From Palsa-504 sp963790065 (GTDB taxonomy: Bacteria; Actinomycetota; Actinomycetes; Streptosporangiales; Streptosporangiaceae), in assembly GCA_963790065.1 (NCBI GenBank), contig CAWBNK010000026.1, positions 13,027 to 77,026 of the forward strand: a DNA stretch of 64,000 nt. Direction: 5' to 3'. Below the pieces are notes generated by a model. It worked only from the letters and a program-made list of their open reading frames with translations. It did not search any database and was not told the DNA's origin. Made by a program: the position numbers and the translations under genes. Below, one piece after another: positions 8,406-15,825 of the stretch; the first letter of the stretch is position 1; every line of letters begins with the position of its first letter.

Positions 8406-9884
8406 ATGGACATGGATCAGGTCACGACGGGCGCCGCTCCCGAGGACGAGGACCTGGAGAGGTTCGGCTACCGTCAGCAGTTCGTCCGCTCGCTGCGCCA
8501 TTTCGAGTCGTTCGCGGTGGCGTTCTCGTTCATCTCGATCACCACCGGGATCTTCACCACCTACGCCTTCGCGCTGGCCACCGGCGGGACGCGGTCCATC
8601 TGGACCTGGCCCATCGTGATCGTGGGCCAGGCGCTGGTGGCGCTGGTGTACGGCGCGCTCTCGGTCCGGGTCCCGTTGTCCGGCTACTCCTACCAGTGGG
8701 CGTCGCGGCTGGCCAACGTGCACGTGGGCTGGTGGTTCGGCTGGATGTCGTTCGCGTTCCTGACCATCGTCACCGTCTCGGTCGACTACGGCCTGGTCCA
8801 GGTGGCCTTCCAGCCGCTGATCGGCGAGACGTACACGCCGACCAGCGCGGCGCTGGAGACGCTGGTCGTGCTGGCCCTGCAGGCGGCGCTGATCATCACC
8901 TCGACCAGGATCACCACCCGGGTGAACAACACCGCGGTGGCCACCGAGATCATCGGCATCGTGGGCCTGACCGTGCTGCTGCTGATCGTGGCCGCGGTCA
9001 GGTCGCTGGGGCACTGGTCGAACCTCACTTCCACCGGCCCGGTGCCGCAGGCCGGCTACTTTGCCTGGCTCGGCCCGTTCATGCTGGCCACGCTGCTCGG
9101 CGCGTACACGATCGTGGGCTTCGAGTCGGCCAGCAACCTGGCCGAGGAGACCCACGAGCCGCACAAGGTCATCCCCAGGGCCATGCTCCGCGCCGTGCTC
9201 GTCTCCGGCGTGGTGGGGTTCGCGTTCCTGGTCGCGCTGGCCTACACGACCAACAAGGCGGCGTACGCCAGCACCGCGCCGGTGGCGTCCATCGTGCGCG
9301 ACGTGCTCGGCGGCGTGGTGCAGAAGATCTTCCTGGTCTTCGTCTGCGTCTCGATCTTCGCCTGCGGCCTGATCATCATGGTGACCAACGGGCGGCTGAT
9401 CTACTCCATGGCGCGGGACCGGCGGCTGCCCGGTCACCAGTTCCTGCACCATGTGCCGAGGGCGACCGGCGGCCCGCCGTGGGCGACCATCCTCGCCGCG
9501 GTGCTCGGCGGCGTGATCACGCTGGTGCTGCGCACCCACACCGCCGCGCTGGCCACGCTGTTCACCGCGTCCACGATCATGCCGGCGCTGCTGTACGCGG
9601 GCACGGTGCTGCTGTTCATACTCACATCCCGGCGGCGAGGCCCGCGGGAAAGCCAGGGCACGCCACTGCATCCGTTCGGCAAATTCGAACTTCCGATTGT
9701 CGCCGGGGCGGTCATCTGGCTGGCCTATGAGCTGATCATCCTGATCGCACCGGCCGAGTTCCGCGACGCGCAGTACTACGTGCTCGGCGCCCTCGGCCTG
9801 GGCCTGGTGTTCTACGTGGTGCAGCTGGTGACCGAGCGGGAGGCGATGCGCACAGAACCGGGCCAGGAGCTCGATAACGGGTGA
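8406..9884 (+). CDS. APC-superfamily amino acid/amine permease
   Basis: 492 residues with about 12 membrane segments. The N-terminal ERFGYRQQFVRSLRHFESFAVAFSFISITTGIF is characteristic of GABA/choline-type amino acid-polyamine-organocation permeases. The substrate helix segment GFESASNLAEETHEPHKVIPRA is clear. Start ATG 8406 is chosen for AAGGAAG close upstream; ATG 8412 is possible. The stop overlaps the kinase start (GTGA). An amine-type permease in front of a glycerol-kinase-like gene is unusual, since glycerol enters by a facilitator. It suggests that the operon's substrate is an amino alcohol, amino acid or similar nitrogen compound. Confidence 0.85.
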   Translation: MDMDQVTTGAAPEDEDLERFGYRQQFVRSLRHFESFAVAFSFISITTGIFTTYAFALATGGTRSIWTWPIVIVGQALVALVYGALSVRVPLSGYSYQWASRLANVHVGWWFGWMSFAFLTIVTVSVDYGLVQVAFQPLIGETYTPTSAALETLVVLALQAALIITSTRITTRVNNTAVATEIIGIVGLTVLLLIVAAVRSLGHWSNLTSTGPVPQAGYFAWLGPFMLATLLGAYTIVGFESASNLAEETHEPHKVIPRAMLRAVLVSGVVGFAFLVALAYTTNKAAYASTAPVASIVRDVLGGVVQKIFLVFVCVSIFACGLIIMVTNGRLIYSMARDRRLPGHQFLHHVPRATGGPPWATILAAVLGGVITLVLRTHTAALATLFTASTIMPALLYAGTVLLFILTSRRRGPRESQGTPLHPFGKFELPIVAGAVIWLAYELIILIAPAEFRDAQYYVLGALGLGLVFYVVQLVTEREAMRTEPGQELDNG

Positions 9885-11308
9885 ACATCCTCGCCATCGA
9901 CCAGGGCACGTCGGCGACCAAGGCGCTGCTCGTCGGGCCGGGCGCCGAGGTCCTCGGCCGGGGCGAGGTCCCCGTCCGCACCCGCAGCGTGGGCGCGGAC
10001 GGGGTGGAGGCCGATCCGGAGGAGCTGTTCGATTCGGTCCTCGCGGCGGGCCGCCGGGCGCTGGCCGCGGCGGGTGCGCCGGCGCACGCGGTGGCGCTGG
10101 CCAACCAGGGCGAGACCGTGCTGGCCTGGGACCGGAGCACCGGCACGCCGCTGTCCCCCGCGATCGTCTGGCAGGACCGCCGGTCGGGGGGCGTCTGCGC
10201 GCGGCTCGCGGACCGCGCGGCCGAACTGGCCGCGATCACCGGCCTGCCGCTCGACCCGTACTTCGCCGCGCCGAAGATGACCTGGCTGCGCGAGAACCTG
10301 ACCGGCGACGGCACGGTCACCACCACCGACACCTGGCTGCTGGGCCGGCTGGGCGCGGGGTACGTGACCGACGCCGCCACCGCGTCCCGCACCATGCTGC
10401 TCGACCTGGATTCCGTGACCTGGTCCGCGGCGGCCTGCGCGGCGTTCGGCCTGGACCCGGCGGGGCTGCCGGCGGTGGCGGACTGCGCCGGGATCGTGGG
10501 CGAGACATCGTTGTTCGGGCCGTCCCTGCCGGTCGCCGGGATCGCCGTCGACCAGCAGGCCGCGCTGCTGGCCGAGGGCTGCCTGGCCGCGGGTGACGCC
10601 AAGTGCACCTACGGCACGGGCGCGTTCCTCCTGGTCACGACCGGTTCTTCGGCGGTGCGGTCCGGCTCGGGGCTGTCCTGCTCGGTGGCCTGGCGGCTCG
10701 GCGGCGCGGCGACGTACTGCCTGGACGGCCAGGTCTACACGGCGGGCTCGGCGCTGCGGTGGCTCACCGGCATCGGGGTGCTCGGCGCGCCGTCCGAGCT
10801 TGACGCGGTGGGCGGGACCGTGCCGGACGCGGGCGGCGTGACCTTCGTGCCCGCGCTGGCCGGGCTCGGCGCGCCGTACTGGGCACCGGACGCGCGCGGG
10901 CAGCTATCCGGTCTGCACCTGGGCACCGAGCGGGGGCACCTGGCCCGCGCCGTGGCCGAGGGCATCGCCGCATCGGTCGCGCTGCTGGTGTCCGCCGCCT
11001 GCGAGGACCTGGGCCGACCGCTGGCCTCGCTGCGGGTGGACGGCGGCCTGACCAGGTCCCGGCTGCTCATGCAGGCCCAGGCCGACCTGCTGCAGCGGCC
11101 GGTGGTCATCTGCCGTACGCCGGACGCCACGGCGCTGGGCGTGGCCGCGCTGGCGCGGCTGGGCACCGGCGACGCGGCCTCCGTCGGCGAGGCCCTGGGG
11201 GCGGCTGAGGTGGAAGCGATCGTGGAGCCGTCGATCACCGCGGATCAGGCGGCCGAACGTATCTCGGTTTTCCGTTCCGCCCTCGACCTCACGCTGGCCC
11301 GGCGATGA
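9881..11308 (+). CDS. FGGY-family carbohydrate kinase (glycerol-kinase-like)
   Basis: 475 residues. ASKHA fold: phosphate-1 motif ILAIDQGTSATKALL at the N-terminus, LANQGETVLAWD, IVWQDRRS, the second-domain TYGTGAFLLVTTG, and the C-terminal FGGY-type signature GLGAPYWAPDARG plus RVDGGLTRSRLLMQ. Closest in pattern to glycerol kinases (about 500 residues) but shorter, so a polyol or amino-alcohol substrate is possible. It overlaps the permease stop by 4 bp and the next gene's ATG by 4 bp. Product is inferred to be the 3-phosphate that the next flavoprotein oxidises. Confidence 0.85.
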   Translation: MNILAIDQGTSATKALLVGPGAEVLGRGEVPVRTRSVGADGVEADPEELFDSVLAAGRRALAAAGAPAHAVALANQGETVLAWDRSTGTPLSPAIVWQDRRSGGVCARLADRAAELAAITGLPLDPYFAAPKMTWLRENLTGDGTVTTTDTWLLGRLGAGYVTDAATASRTMLLDLDSVTWSAAACAAFGLDPAGLPAVADCAGIVGETSLFGPSLPVAGIAVDQQAALLAEGCLAAGDAKCTYGTGAFLLVTTGSSAVRSGSGLSCSVAWRLGGAATYCLDGQVYTAGSALRWLTGIGVLGAPSELDAVGGTVPDAGGVTFVPALAGLGAPYWAPDARGQLSGLHLGTERGHLARAVAEGIAASVALLVSAACEDLGRPLASLRVDGGLTRSRLLMQAQADLLQRPVVICRTPDATALGVAALARLGTGDAASVGEALGAAEVEAIVEPSITADQAAERISVFRSALDLTLARR

Positions 11309-12684
11309 CGCAAGCCCGGGCCGACGTGGTGGTCATCGGGGCCGGCGTGGTCGGCACCGCGATCGCCCGGACGCTGGCCCGGTACTCGCTGGATCTCGTG
11401 CTGGTCGACGCGGCGCCCGATGTCGGCACCGGCACGTCCAAGGCGAACACCGCGATCCTGCACACCGGGTTCGACGCCAAGCCCGGCACCCTGGAGAGCC
11501 GGCTGCTCAGCCGGGGCAGCGCCCTGCTGCGTTCGTACGCCGAGGCGGCCGGCATCCCGGTGGAGCGCACCGGCGCGCTGCTCGTCGCCTGGACACCAGA
11601 ACAGGCGGCGGCCCTGCCGGCCATCTCGGAGAACGCCCGGCGGAACGGGTACCTGGCCGTGCGGCCGCTGCGGGCCGACGAGCTTTACGCCCGGGAACCG
11701 CGGCTGGGACCGGGCGCGCTCGGGGCGCTTGAAATCCCGGACGAGAGCATCATCTGTCCCTGGACCACGCCGCTCGCCTTCGCGACCGAGGCGGCCGGCG
11801 CGGGCGTCCGGCTCGTGCTCAGGGCGGCCGTGACGGGCGTGGCTCTGGCCGACGGTTTCTATCAGCTCACCACGACGCGCGGGCCGCTGCGGTGCCGGTG
11901 GGTGGTCAACGCGGCCGGGCTGGGCAGCGACGAGGTCGACCGGATGTTCGGCGGCGACGGGTTCACCATCCGGCCGCGGCGGGGCGAGCTCATCGTGTTC
12001 GACAAGCTGGCCCGGACGCTGATCCGCTCGATCCTGCTGCCGGTGCCGACGGAGCGGACCAAGGGGGTGCTGATCGCGCCCACGGTCTACGGGAACGTGC
12101 TGCTCGGTCCCACCGCCGAGGACGTTGCTGACCGCTGCGACACCGCCACGACCGCCGCCGGGCTCGGCTCGCTGCTCACGGCCGGGCGGCGGATCCTGCC
12201 CGGGCTGGCGGAGGAGGAGATCACCTCGACCTACGCGGGGCTGCGGGCCGCGACCGAGCACCCGGACTACCAGATCCGGGTGGACGCGGAGCGGCGGTAC
12301 GCGTGCGCGGGCGGCATCCGCTCCACCGGCCTGTCCGCCTCGCTCGGCATCGCGGAGCACGTCGTCGGGCAGCTGGGCGAGGCCGGGCTCGCGCTGCGGC
12401 CGCGCGCTGGCCAGCCGGTGCCGGTGATGCCGTACATCGGGGAGGCGGGCGTGCGGCCATACCAGGACGCCGGGCGGATCGCGGCCGACCCGGCGTACGG
12501 CCAGATCGTGTGCCACTGCGAGCGGGTCACCCGGGGCGAGATCAGGGACGCCATGGCCAGCCCGGTGCCGCCCGCCGACCTCGGCGGGCTGCGCCGCAGG
12601 ACCCGGGCCATGAACGGGCGCTGCCAGGGCTTCTACTGCGCGGCCGCGGTGTCGCGGCTGCTGGCCGCGGACGTTCCGGCGTGA
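11305..12684 (+). CDS. FAD dehydrogenase with C-terminal BFD-like [2Fe-2S] domain (glycerol-3-phosphate dehydrogenase type)
   Basis: 459 residues. N-terminal FAD motif VVVIGAGVVGTAIARTLARY, then a DAO fold (NTAILHTGFDAKPGTLESRL, INAAGLG-like WVVNAAGLGS). The C-terminal iron-sulphur domain has CHC near residue 400 and a CQGFYC pair about 35 residues later. This architecture is that of anaerobic-type glycerol-3-phosphate dehydrogenase GlpA-like proteins that pair with a second FAD/NAD oxidoreductase. It overlaps the kinase by ATGA and the next gene by GTGA, so the three are tightly coupled. Substrate follows from context only. Confidence 0.8.
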   Translation: MTQARADVVVIGAGVVGTAIARTLARYSLDLVLVDAAPDVGTGTSKANTAILHTGFDAKPGTLESRLLSRGSALLRSYAEAAGIPVERTGALLVAWTPEQAAALPAISENARRNGYLAVRPLRADELYAREPRLGPGALGALEIPDESIICPWTTPLAFATEAAGAGVRLVLRAAVTGVALADGFYQLTTTRGPLRCRWVVNAAGLGSDEVDRMFGGDGFTIRPRRGELIVFDKLARTLIRSILLPVPTERTKGVLIAPTVYGNVLLGPTAEDVADRCDTATTAAGLGSLLTAGRRILPGLAEEEITSTYAGLRAATEHPDYQIRVDAERRYACAGGIRSTGLSASLGIAEHVVGQLGEAGLALRPRAGQPVPVMPYIGEAGVRPYQDAGRIAADPAYGQIVCHCERVTRGEIRDAMASPVPPADLGGLRRRTRAMNGRCQGFYCAAAVSRLLAADVPA

Positions 12685-13982
12685 CCGTCGTGGTGGTCGG
12701 CGCCGGGCCGGCCGGGCTGTCGGCGGCCATCGAGCTGCGGCGCCTCGGCGTCGGTCCGGTGCTCGTGGCGGACCGGGAGACCGAGGCCGGCGGCGTCCCC
12801 CGGCACTGCTTTCACACCGGGTTCGGCCTGCGCGACCGGCACCGGGTGATGACCGGCCCGGCGTACGCACGGGCGCTGGCCGCCGCGGCGGTGCGAGCGG
12901 GGGCCGAGCTCCGGCTGGGCACCACCGTGACCGGCTTCGACGCGGCGCACGCGGTCACGCTGACCAGCGGCCGCGGGGTCGAGACGGTGCGCGCGGCGGC
13001 CGTGCTGCTGGCCACCGGCTGCCGGGAACGCCCGCGGGCGGCCCGGCTGGTCCCCGGCGACCGCCCCGCCGGGAGTGATGACCACCGGCGAGTTGCAGCA
13101 GCGGGTGTACCTGGGGCACGAGCGGCTGGCCGGCCGGGCCCTGGTCGTCGGGGCCGAGCACGTTTCCTTCTCCGCCGCGGTGACGCTCGCGCACGCCGGC
13201 GCCCGCGTGGTCGCGCTGGTCACCGAGTATGAGCGGCAGCAGAGCTACGCCGCGTTCCGGCTCGGCGCGGCGCTGCGCTGGCGGGTGCCGGTGTGGACCG
13301 GGTCCGCGATCGGCCGCGTCGCCGGCCGAGGACGGCTATCCGGGGTGGAGGTCGCGGACGTCCGCACCGGCGCGGCGCGGTTCGTGCCGTGCGAGGTCGT
13401 GGTCTTCACCGGCGACTGGATCCCCGATCACGAACTGGCCCGGCGGGCCGGGCTGGCCATGGATCCCGGTACCCGCGGACCGGTGGTCGACACGAGGCTG
13501 GAGACGTCGGCGCCGGGCGTGTTCGCCGCGGGCAACCTGGTGCACGCGGCCGAGACCGCGGATATCGCCGCGCTGTCCGGCCGGCACGCCGCCCGGCAGA
13601 TCGCCGCCGCGCTCGGTGCCGAAGGACCGGACGCCGCCGGACCGGGTGCCGGGAGGCCGGGCGCGGGGACGGGAGCGGGGCGCGTGCCGGTCCGGGTCGA
13701 GCCGCCGCTGCGGTGGATCTCGCCGAACGCGATCGCGTCCGATGCATCTTTGGTCCCTCCCCCGCTGGGCCGGTTCGTGCTGCGCAGCCAGGAGTTCCGC
13801 CGACTGGCCCGGCTTGAGGTCCGGCAGGATGGGCGCCTGCTGGCTCGGTCACGCGTGACCCGGCTGGTGCCGGAGCGGCCGGTGCACCTCCGCGCCGCCT
13901 GGCTGGCCCGGGTCGACCCGGCGGGCGGTCCGGTGCGAATCATTTACCGGGGCAGCAGCCGCGTTACGCTTTATCTGGGTAG
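12681..13982 (+). CDS. FAD/NAD(P)-dependent oxidoreductase partner (frameshifted, end uncertain)
   Basis: Starts GTG 12681 with VVVVGAGPAGLSAAIELRRL (FAD Rossmann) and the motif LLATGCRERPRAARLVPGD. A one-base insertion near 13070-13075 moves the continuing RPAG-VMTTGELQQRVYLGHE into another frame, where the NAD-binding part (VVGAEHVSFSAAVTLAHAGA) and the C-terminal FAD motif GVFAAGNLVHAAETAD follow. No stop appears in that frame until 14607, inside the next gene. A second indel near 13940 is likely, with TAG at 13980-13982 the nearest stop; the end given here is an estimate. Enzymes of this type pass electrons between the GlpA-like partner and quinone or NAD. The gene is coupled to that partner by GTGA. 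Confidence 0.75.
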
Positions 13983-14005
13983 GTTCGGGTTCGCGGGAGG
14001 CGCCG

Positions 14006-14482
14006 GTGACGACAGGACCGGAAGACCGCAGGACAGCAGCGGCGGCGCGCGGTGGTCAGCTCAGGGCGTCCCAAGCCGACCGCGAGGGCGTGATCGACGC
14101 GCTCAAGGCCGCATACGTGGCCGAGCGGCTGACCGAAGACGAGTTCGAGGCGCGGGTCGGCCAGGCGTTCGCCGCGCGCACCCACGCGGACCTGGCCGCG
14201 ATCACCGCCGACATCCCGGCCGGCCCGGTCGCGGCCCAGCCCGCCCGGATGCCGGACCGGGTGGTCGCCTGGGGCACCGGTGCGATCATCGCCGCCGCCG
14301 CGCTCGGCGGCGCGGTGCTCATCGGCGGTTCCGCCTTGATCCTCTGGGCGATCACCATGACCGGGGTCTTGCTCTTCACCGTGAGCGTGCTGCTCGCCGC
14401 GCGGCAGGAACAGCGATCCCGCGATGGGCGGCCGCCGCGGTCGGCTTTGACCGGGCCGCCCGGGCCTGCGGTGCGCTTTTAA
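14006..14482 (+). CDS. DUF1707 membrane protein
   Basis: 158 residues. The DUF1707 domain covers residues ~20-75 (LRASQADREGVIDALKAAYV, ERLTEDEFEARVGQAFAART). Two predicted membrane helices follow (~85-105 and 110-130), and the tail is Arg/Pro-rich. Start GTG 14006 has SD GGGAGG 5 bp upstream. A weak promoter (TTTACC 13943, TACGCT 13965, 16-bp spacing) lies inside the end of the previous gene. DUF1707 proteins are common in actinobacteria, often with extra membrane or regulatory domains; function is unknown. Confidence 0.85.
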   Translation: MTTGPEDRRTAAAARGGQLRASQADREGVIDALKAAYVAERLTEDEFEARVGQAFAARTHADLAAITADIPAGPVAAQPARMPDRVVAWGTGAIIAAAALGGAVLIGGSALILWAITMTGVLLFTVSVLLAARQEQRSRDGRPPRSALTGPPGPAVRF

Positions 14483-14548
14483 ACCCTTTTGGTTCATGGT
14501 TCGACCCCTGGCGTCCACGCGTACTCCGCGGCAGCCATCGCACGCAGG

Positions 14549-15169
14549 CTATGACTGCGGCGGAGCGCCGGGAAGATAAGTCCACGCCGCGGCCCTGGTG
14601 TACTTGACCTGGAACTTGACCCGCTGGAACGCGTCCGGACTGACCAGGCTGGGGTACCGGCAGACGAGACTGCGGTATACGTCGTCCGAGACGATCAGCG
14701 CTAGCTCGGCGCCGGATCCCGCGAGCGCGCGCTTGAGCGGCCGCGCCTCCAGCATGCGGAACAACAGGTTGAGGTCGCTGCCGACGAAGCCGTGGTCGTC
14801 GTGCTCAACCGGCCCGATATGGGCCGCTGCCCGGAGCTGGATCCCGGCGGCCTTACAGGAGACGTGGTTGTGCCGGCGGATGAGACCACGGAGCCGCTCG
14901 GGCAACGGGTCGATGATGCCCTTGCAGGCGATGTCGGGCGGCACCACGATCAGTGCACCATCGCCGCGGTCCTCGTGGAAGCACCGGGCCCACGGGATGC
15001 CAGAGCCGTCGAACGCCCTCTTGAGCATCTCGTAAAGTTCCTTGTGCAAATACAGGCGGATGTCGTCATCGCGGTCCGGGCTGGTGAATCCGGCGATGTC
15101 GACCGCGAACAGGGTACAGAGCTGGCCGTCAGTCGGAGGGGCGGGCGTTCTCGCGGCCAGGCGGCTCAC
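14549..15169 (-). CDS. Adenylate/guanylate-cyclase-fold protein, probably catalytically inactive
   Basis: 206 residues from GTG 15169. The class III cyclase fold is recognisable from LCTLFAVDIAGFTSPDRDDD (metal-binding Asp) and HEDRGDGALIVVPPD (second Asp, DGxLIV), then AAHIGPVEHDDHGFVGSDLN. The substrate-specifying and transition-state residues of true cyclases are not apparent in the C-terminal half. It may be one of the degenerate cyclase-like effector/sensor proteins frequent in actinobacteria. The start overlaps the stop of a 20-codon upstream ORF that has the only strong Shine-Dalgarno; alternatively an indel separates the true N-terminus (MNDTTVSGRSG) from this frame. Confidence 0.65.
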   Translation of the reverse strand: MSRLAARTPAPPTDGQLCTLFAVDIAGFTSPDRDDDIRLYLHKELYEMLKRAFDGSGIPWARCFHEDRGDGALIVVPPDIACKGIIDPLPERLRGLIRRHNHVSCKAAGIQLRAAAHIGPVEHDDHGFVGSDLNLLFRMLEARPLKRALAGSGAELALIVSDDVYRSLVCRYPSLVSPDAFQRVKFQVKYTRAAAWTYLPGAPPQS

Positions 15170-15228
15170 TGCGCGTCCGCAGCTGAATCCCTCGCGCCGG
15201 ACCGGCCGGAGACAGTGGTGTCATTCAC
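15166..15228 (-). CDS. 20-residue leader ORF overlapping the cyclase-like gene
   Basis: GTG 15228 preceded by AAGGAGG at 6 bp gives MNDTTVSGRSGARDSAADAQ and then TGA, overlapping the GTG start of the cyclase-like gene by 4 bp (GTGA). It is either a translational-coupling leader or the real N-terminus cut off by a one-base indel. The strong ribosome site here and none at 15169 support one of these. Confidence 0.45.
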   Translation of the reverse strand: MNDTTVSGRSGARDSAADAQ

Positions 15229-15353
15229 GTTGCGCCTCCTTCCCCGAAGGTAAAGAAAGGGGAATGCCGCCCGTCGCCCCGTGACGTCCTGTCCTATCGG
15301 TGAGCCACGGACCGGAGGCGGTCCTCCGGCTTTCAGGGCTTAACTGTTGTCGC

Positions 15354-15389
15354 GCTGGCGCCGACTACCAACTGGTAGTCGGCGCCAGC
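15354..15389. promoter_or_regulatory. Perfect 17-bp inverted repeat with 2-nt centre
   Basis: GCTGGCGCCGACTACCA, AC, TGGTAGTCGGCGCCAGC: a fully symmetric 36-bp palindrome in a 597-bp gene-free stretch (15229-15825) between divergent genes. There is no T-tract, so it is more like a strong operator, cruciform or mobile-element end than an intrinsic terminator. Confidence 0.55.
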
Positions 15390-15490
15390 CCGGTAAAGCA
15401 GGCCTTCGCCGCGAGCGCGGCCGCCAGGCGGAGGCGAAAGAACTAAAGCCAATGTAGGTGCCGATACCCGGTTTCTGTCGGATGGCCCCG

Positions 15491-15563
15491 TGCACGTAAC
15501 TTAACCACTCTGCACAAGCAGATGCAAGTGCAGATGCAAATTTCTGGTGCAATCTCGCATGCA
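15491..15563. repeat. Cluster of seven TGCA sites
   Basis: TGCA occurs at 15491, 15511, 15523, 15529, 15535, 15548 and 15560, several as GATGCAAGTGCAGATGCAAA. Spacings are mostly 6 or 12-13 bp. The stretch is less G/C-rich than its surroundings. No ORF here looks genuine; the rest of 15229-15825 shows no gene I can support. Confidence 0.35.
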
Positions 15564-15825
15564 ACCGATTGCTCGATGACTACTGTTCGTACTGGCGGTT
15601 TGCGTTGACACGCCGCCGCGGCCCGAGTTCGGTAGTCGGTCCGCGGGCAGGCGGCTGCGGGCCGGGACCGCCGGGGACGATGACATGCTCGCCGGAATAC
15701 CGCAGCTCTTCCTGCTGCTGTTATTTTCGGTATCCCCTTTTTCTTGCTGCCTTTCGCCGTGGACGGCTCGCCCTAGACCCGAGATGACCTAGGTGGTCGC
15801 CGGAACAGGGCACCATTGGAACGCT

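Noticed and set aside
14487..14520. tRNA-like 3' half (loop CTTTTAAA and GGTTCGACCC) just after the DUF1707 gene
   Set aside because: The T-stem does not pair well and no matching 5' acceptor or D-arm is found upstream; at most a remnant, not a functional tRNA.
15340..15787. Several small ORFs in the gene-free stretch before the helicase
   Set aside because: They lack conserved patterns, ribosome sites and actinobacterial codon bias.
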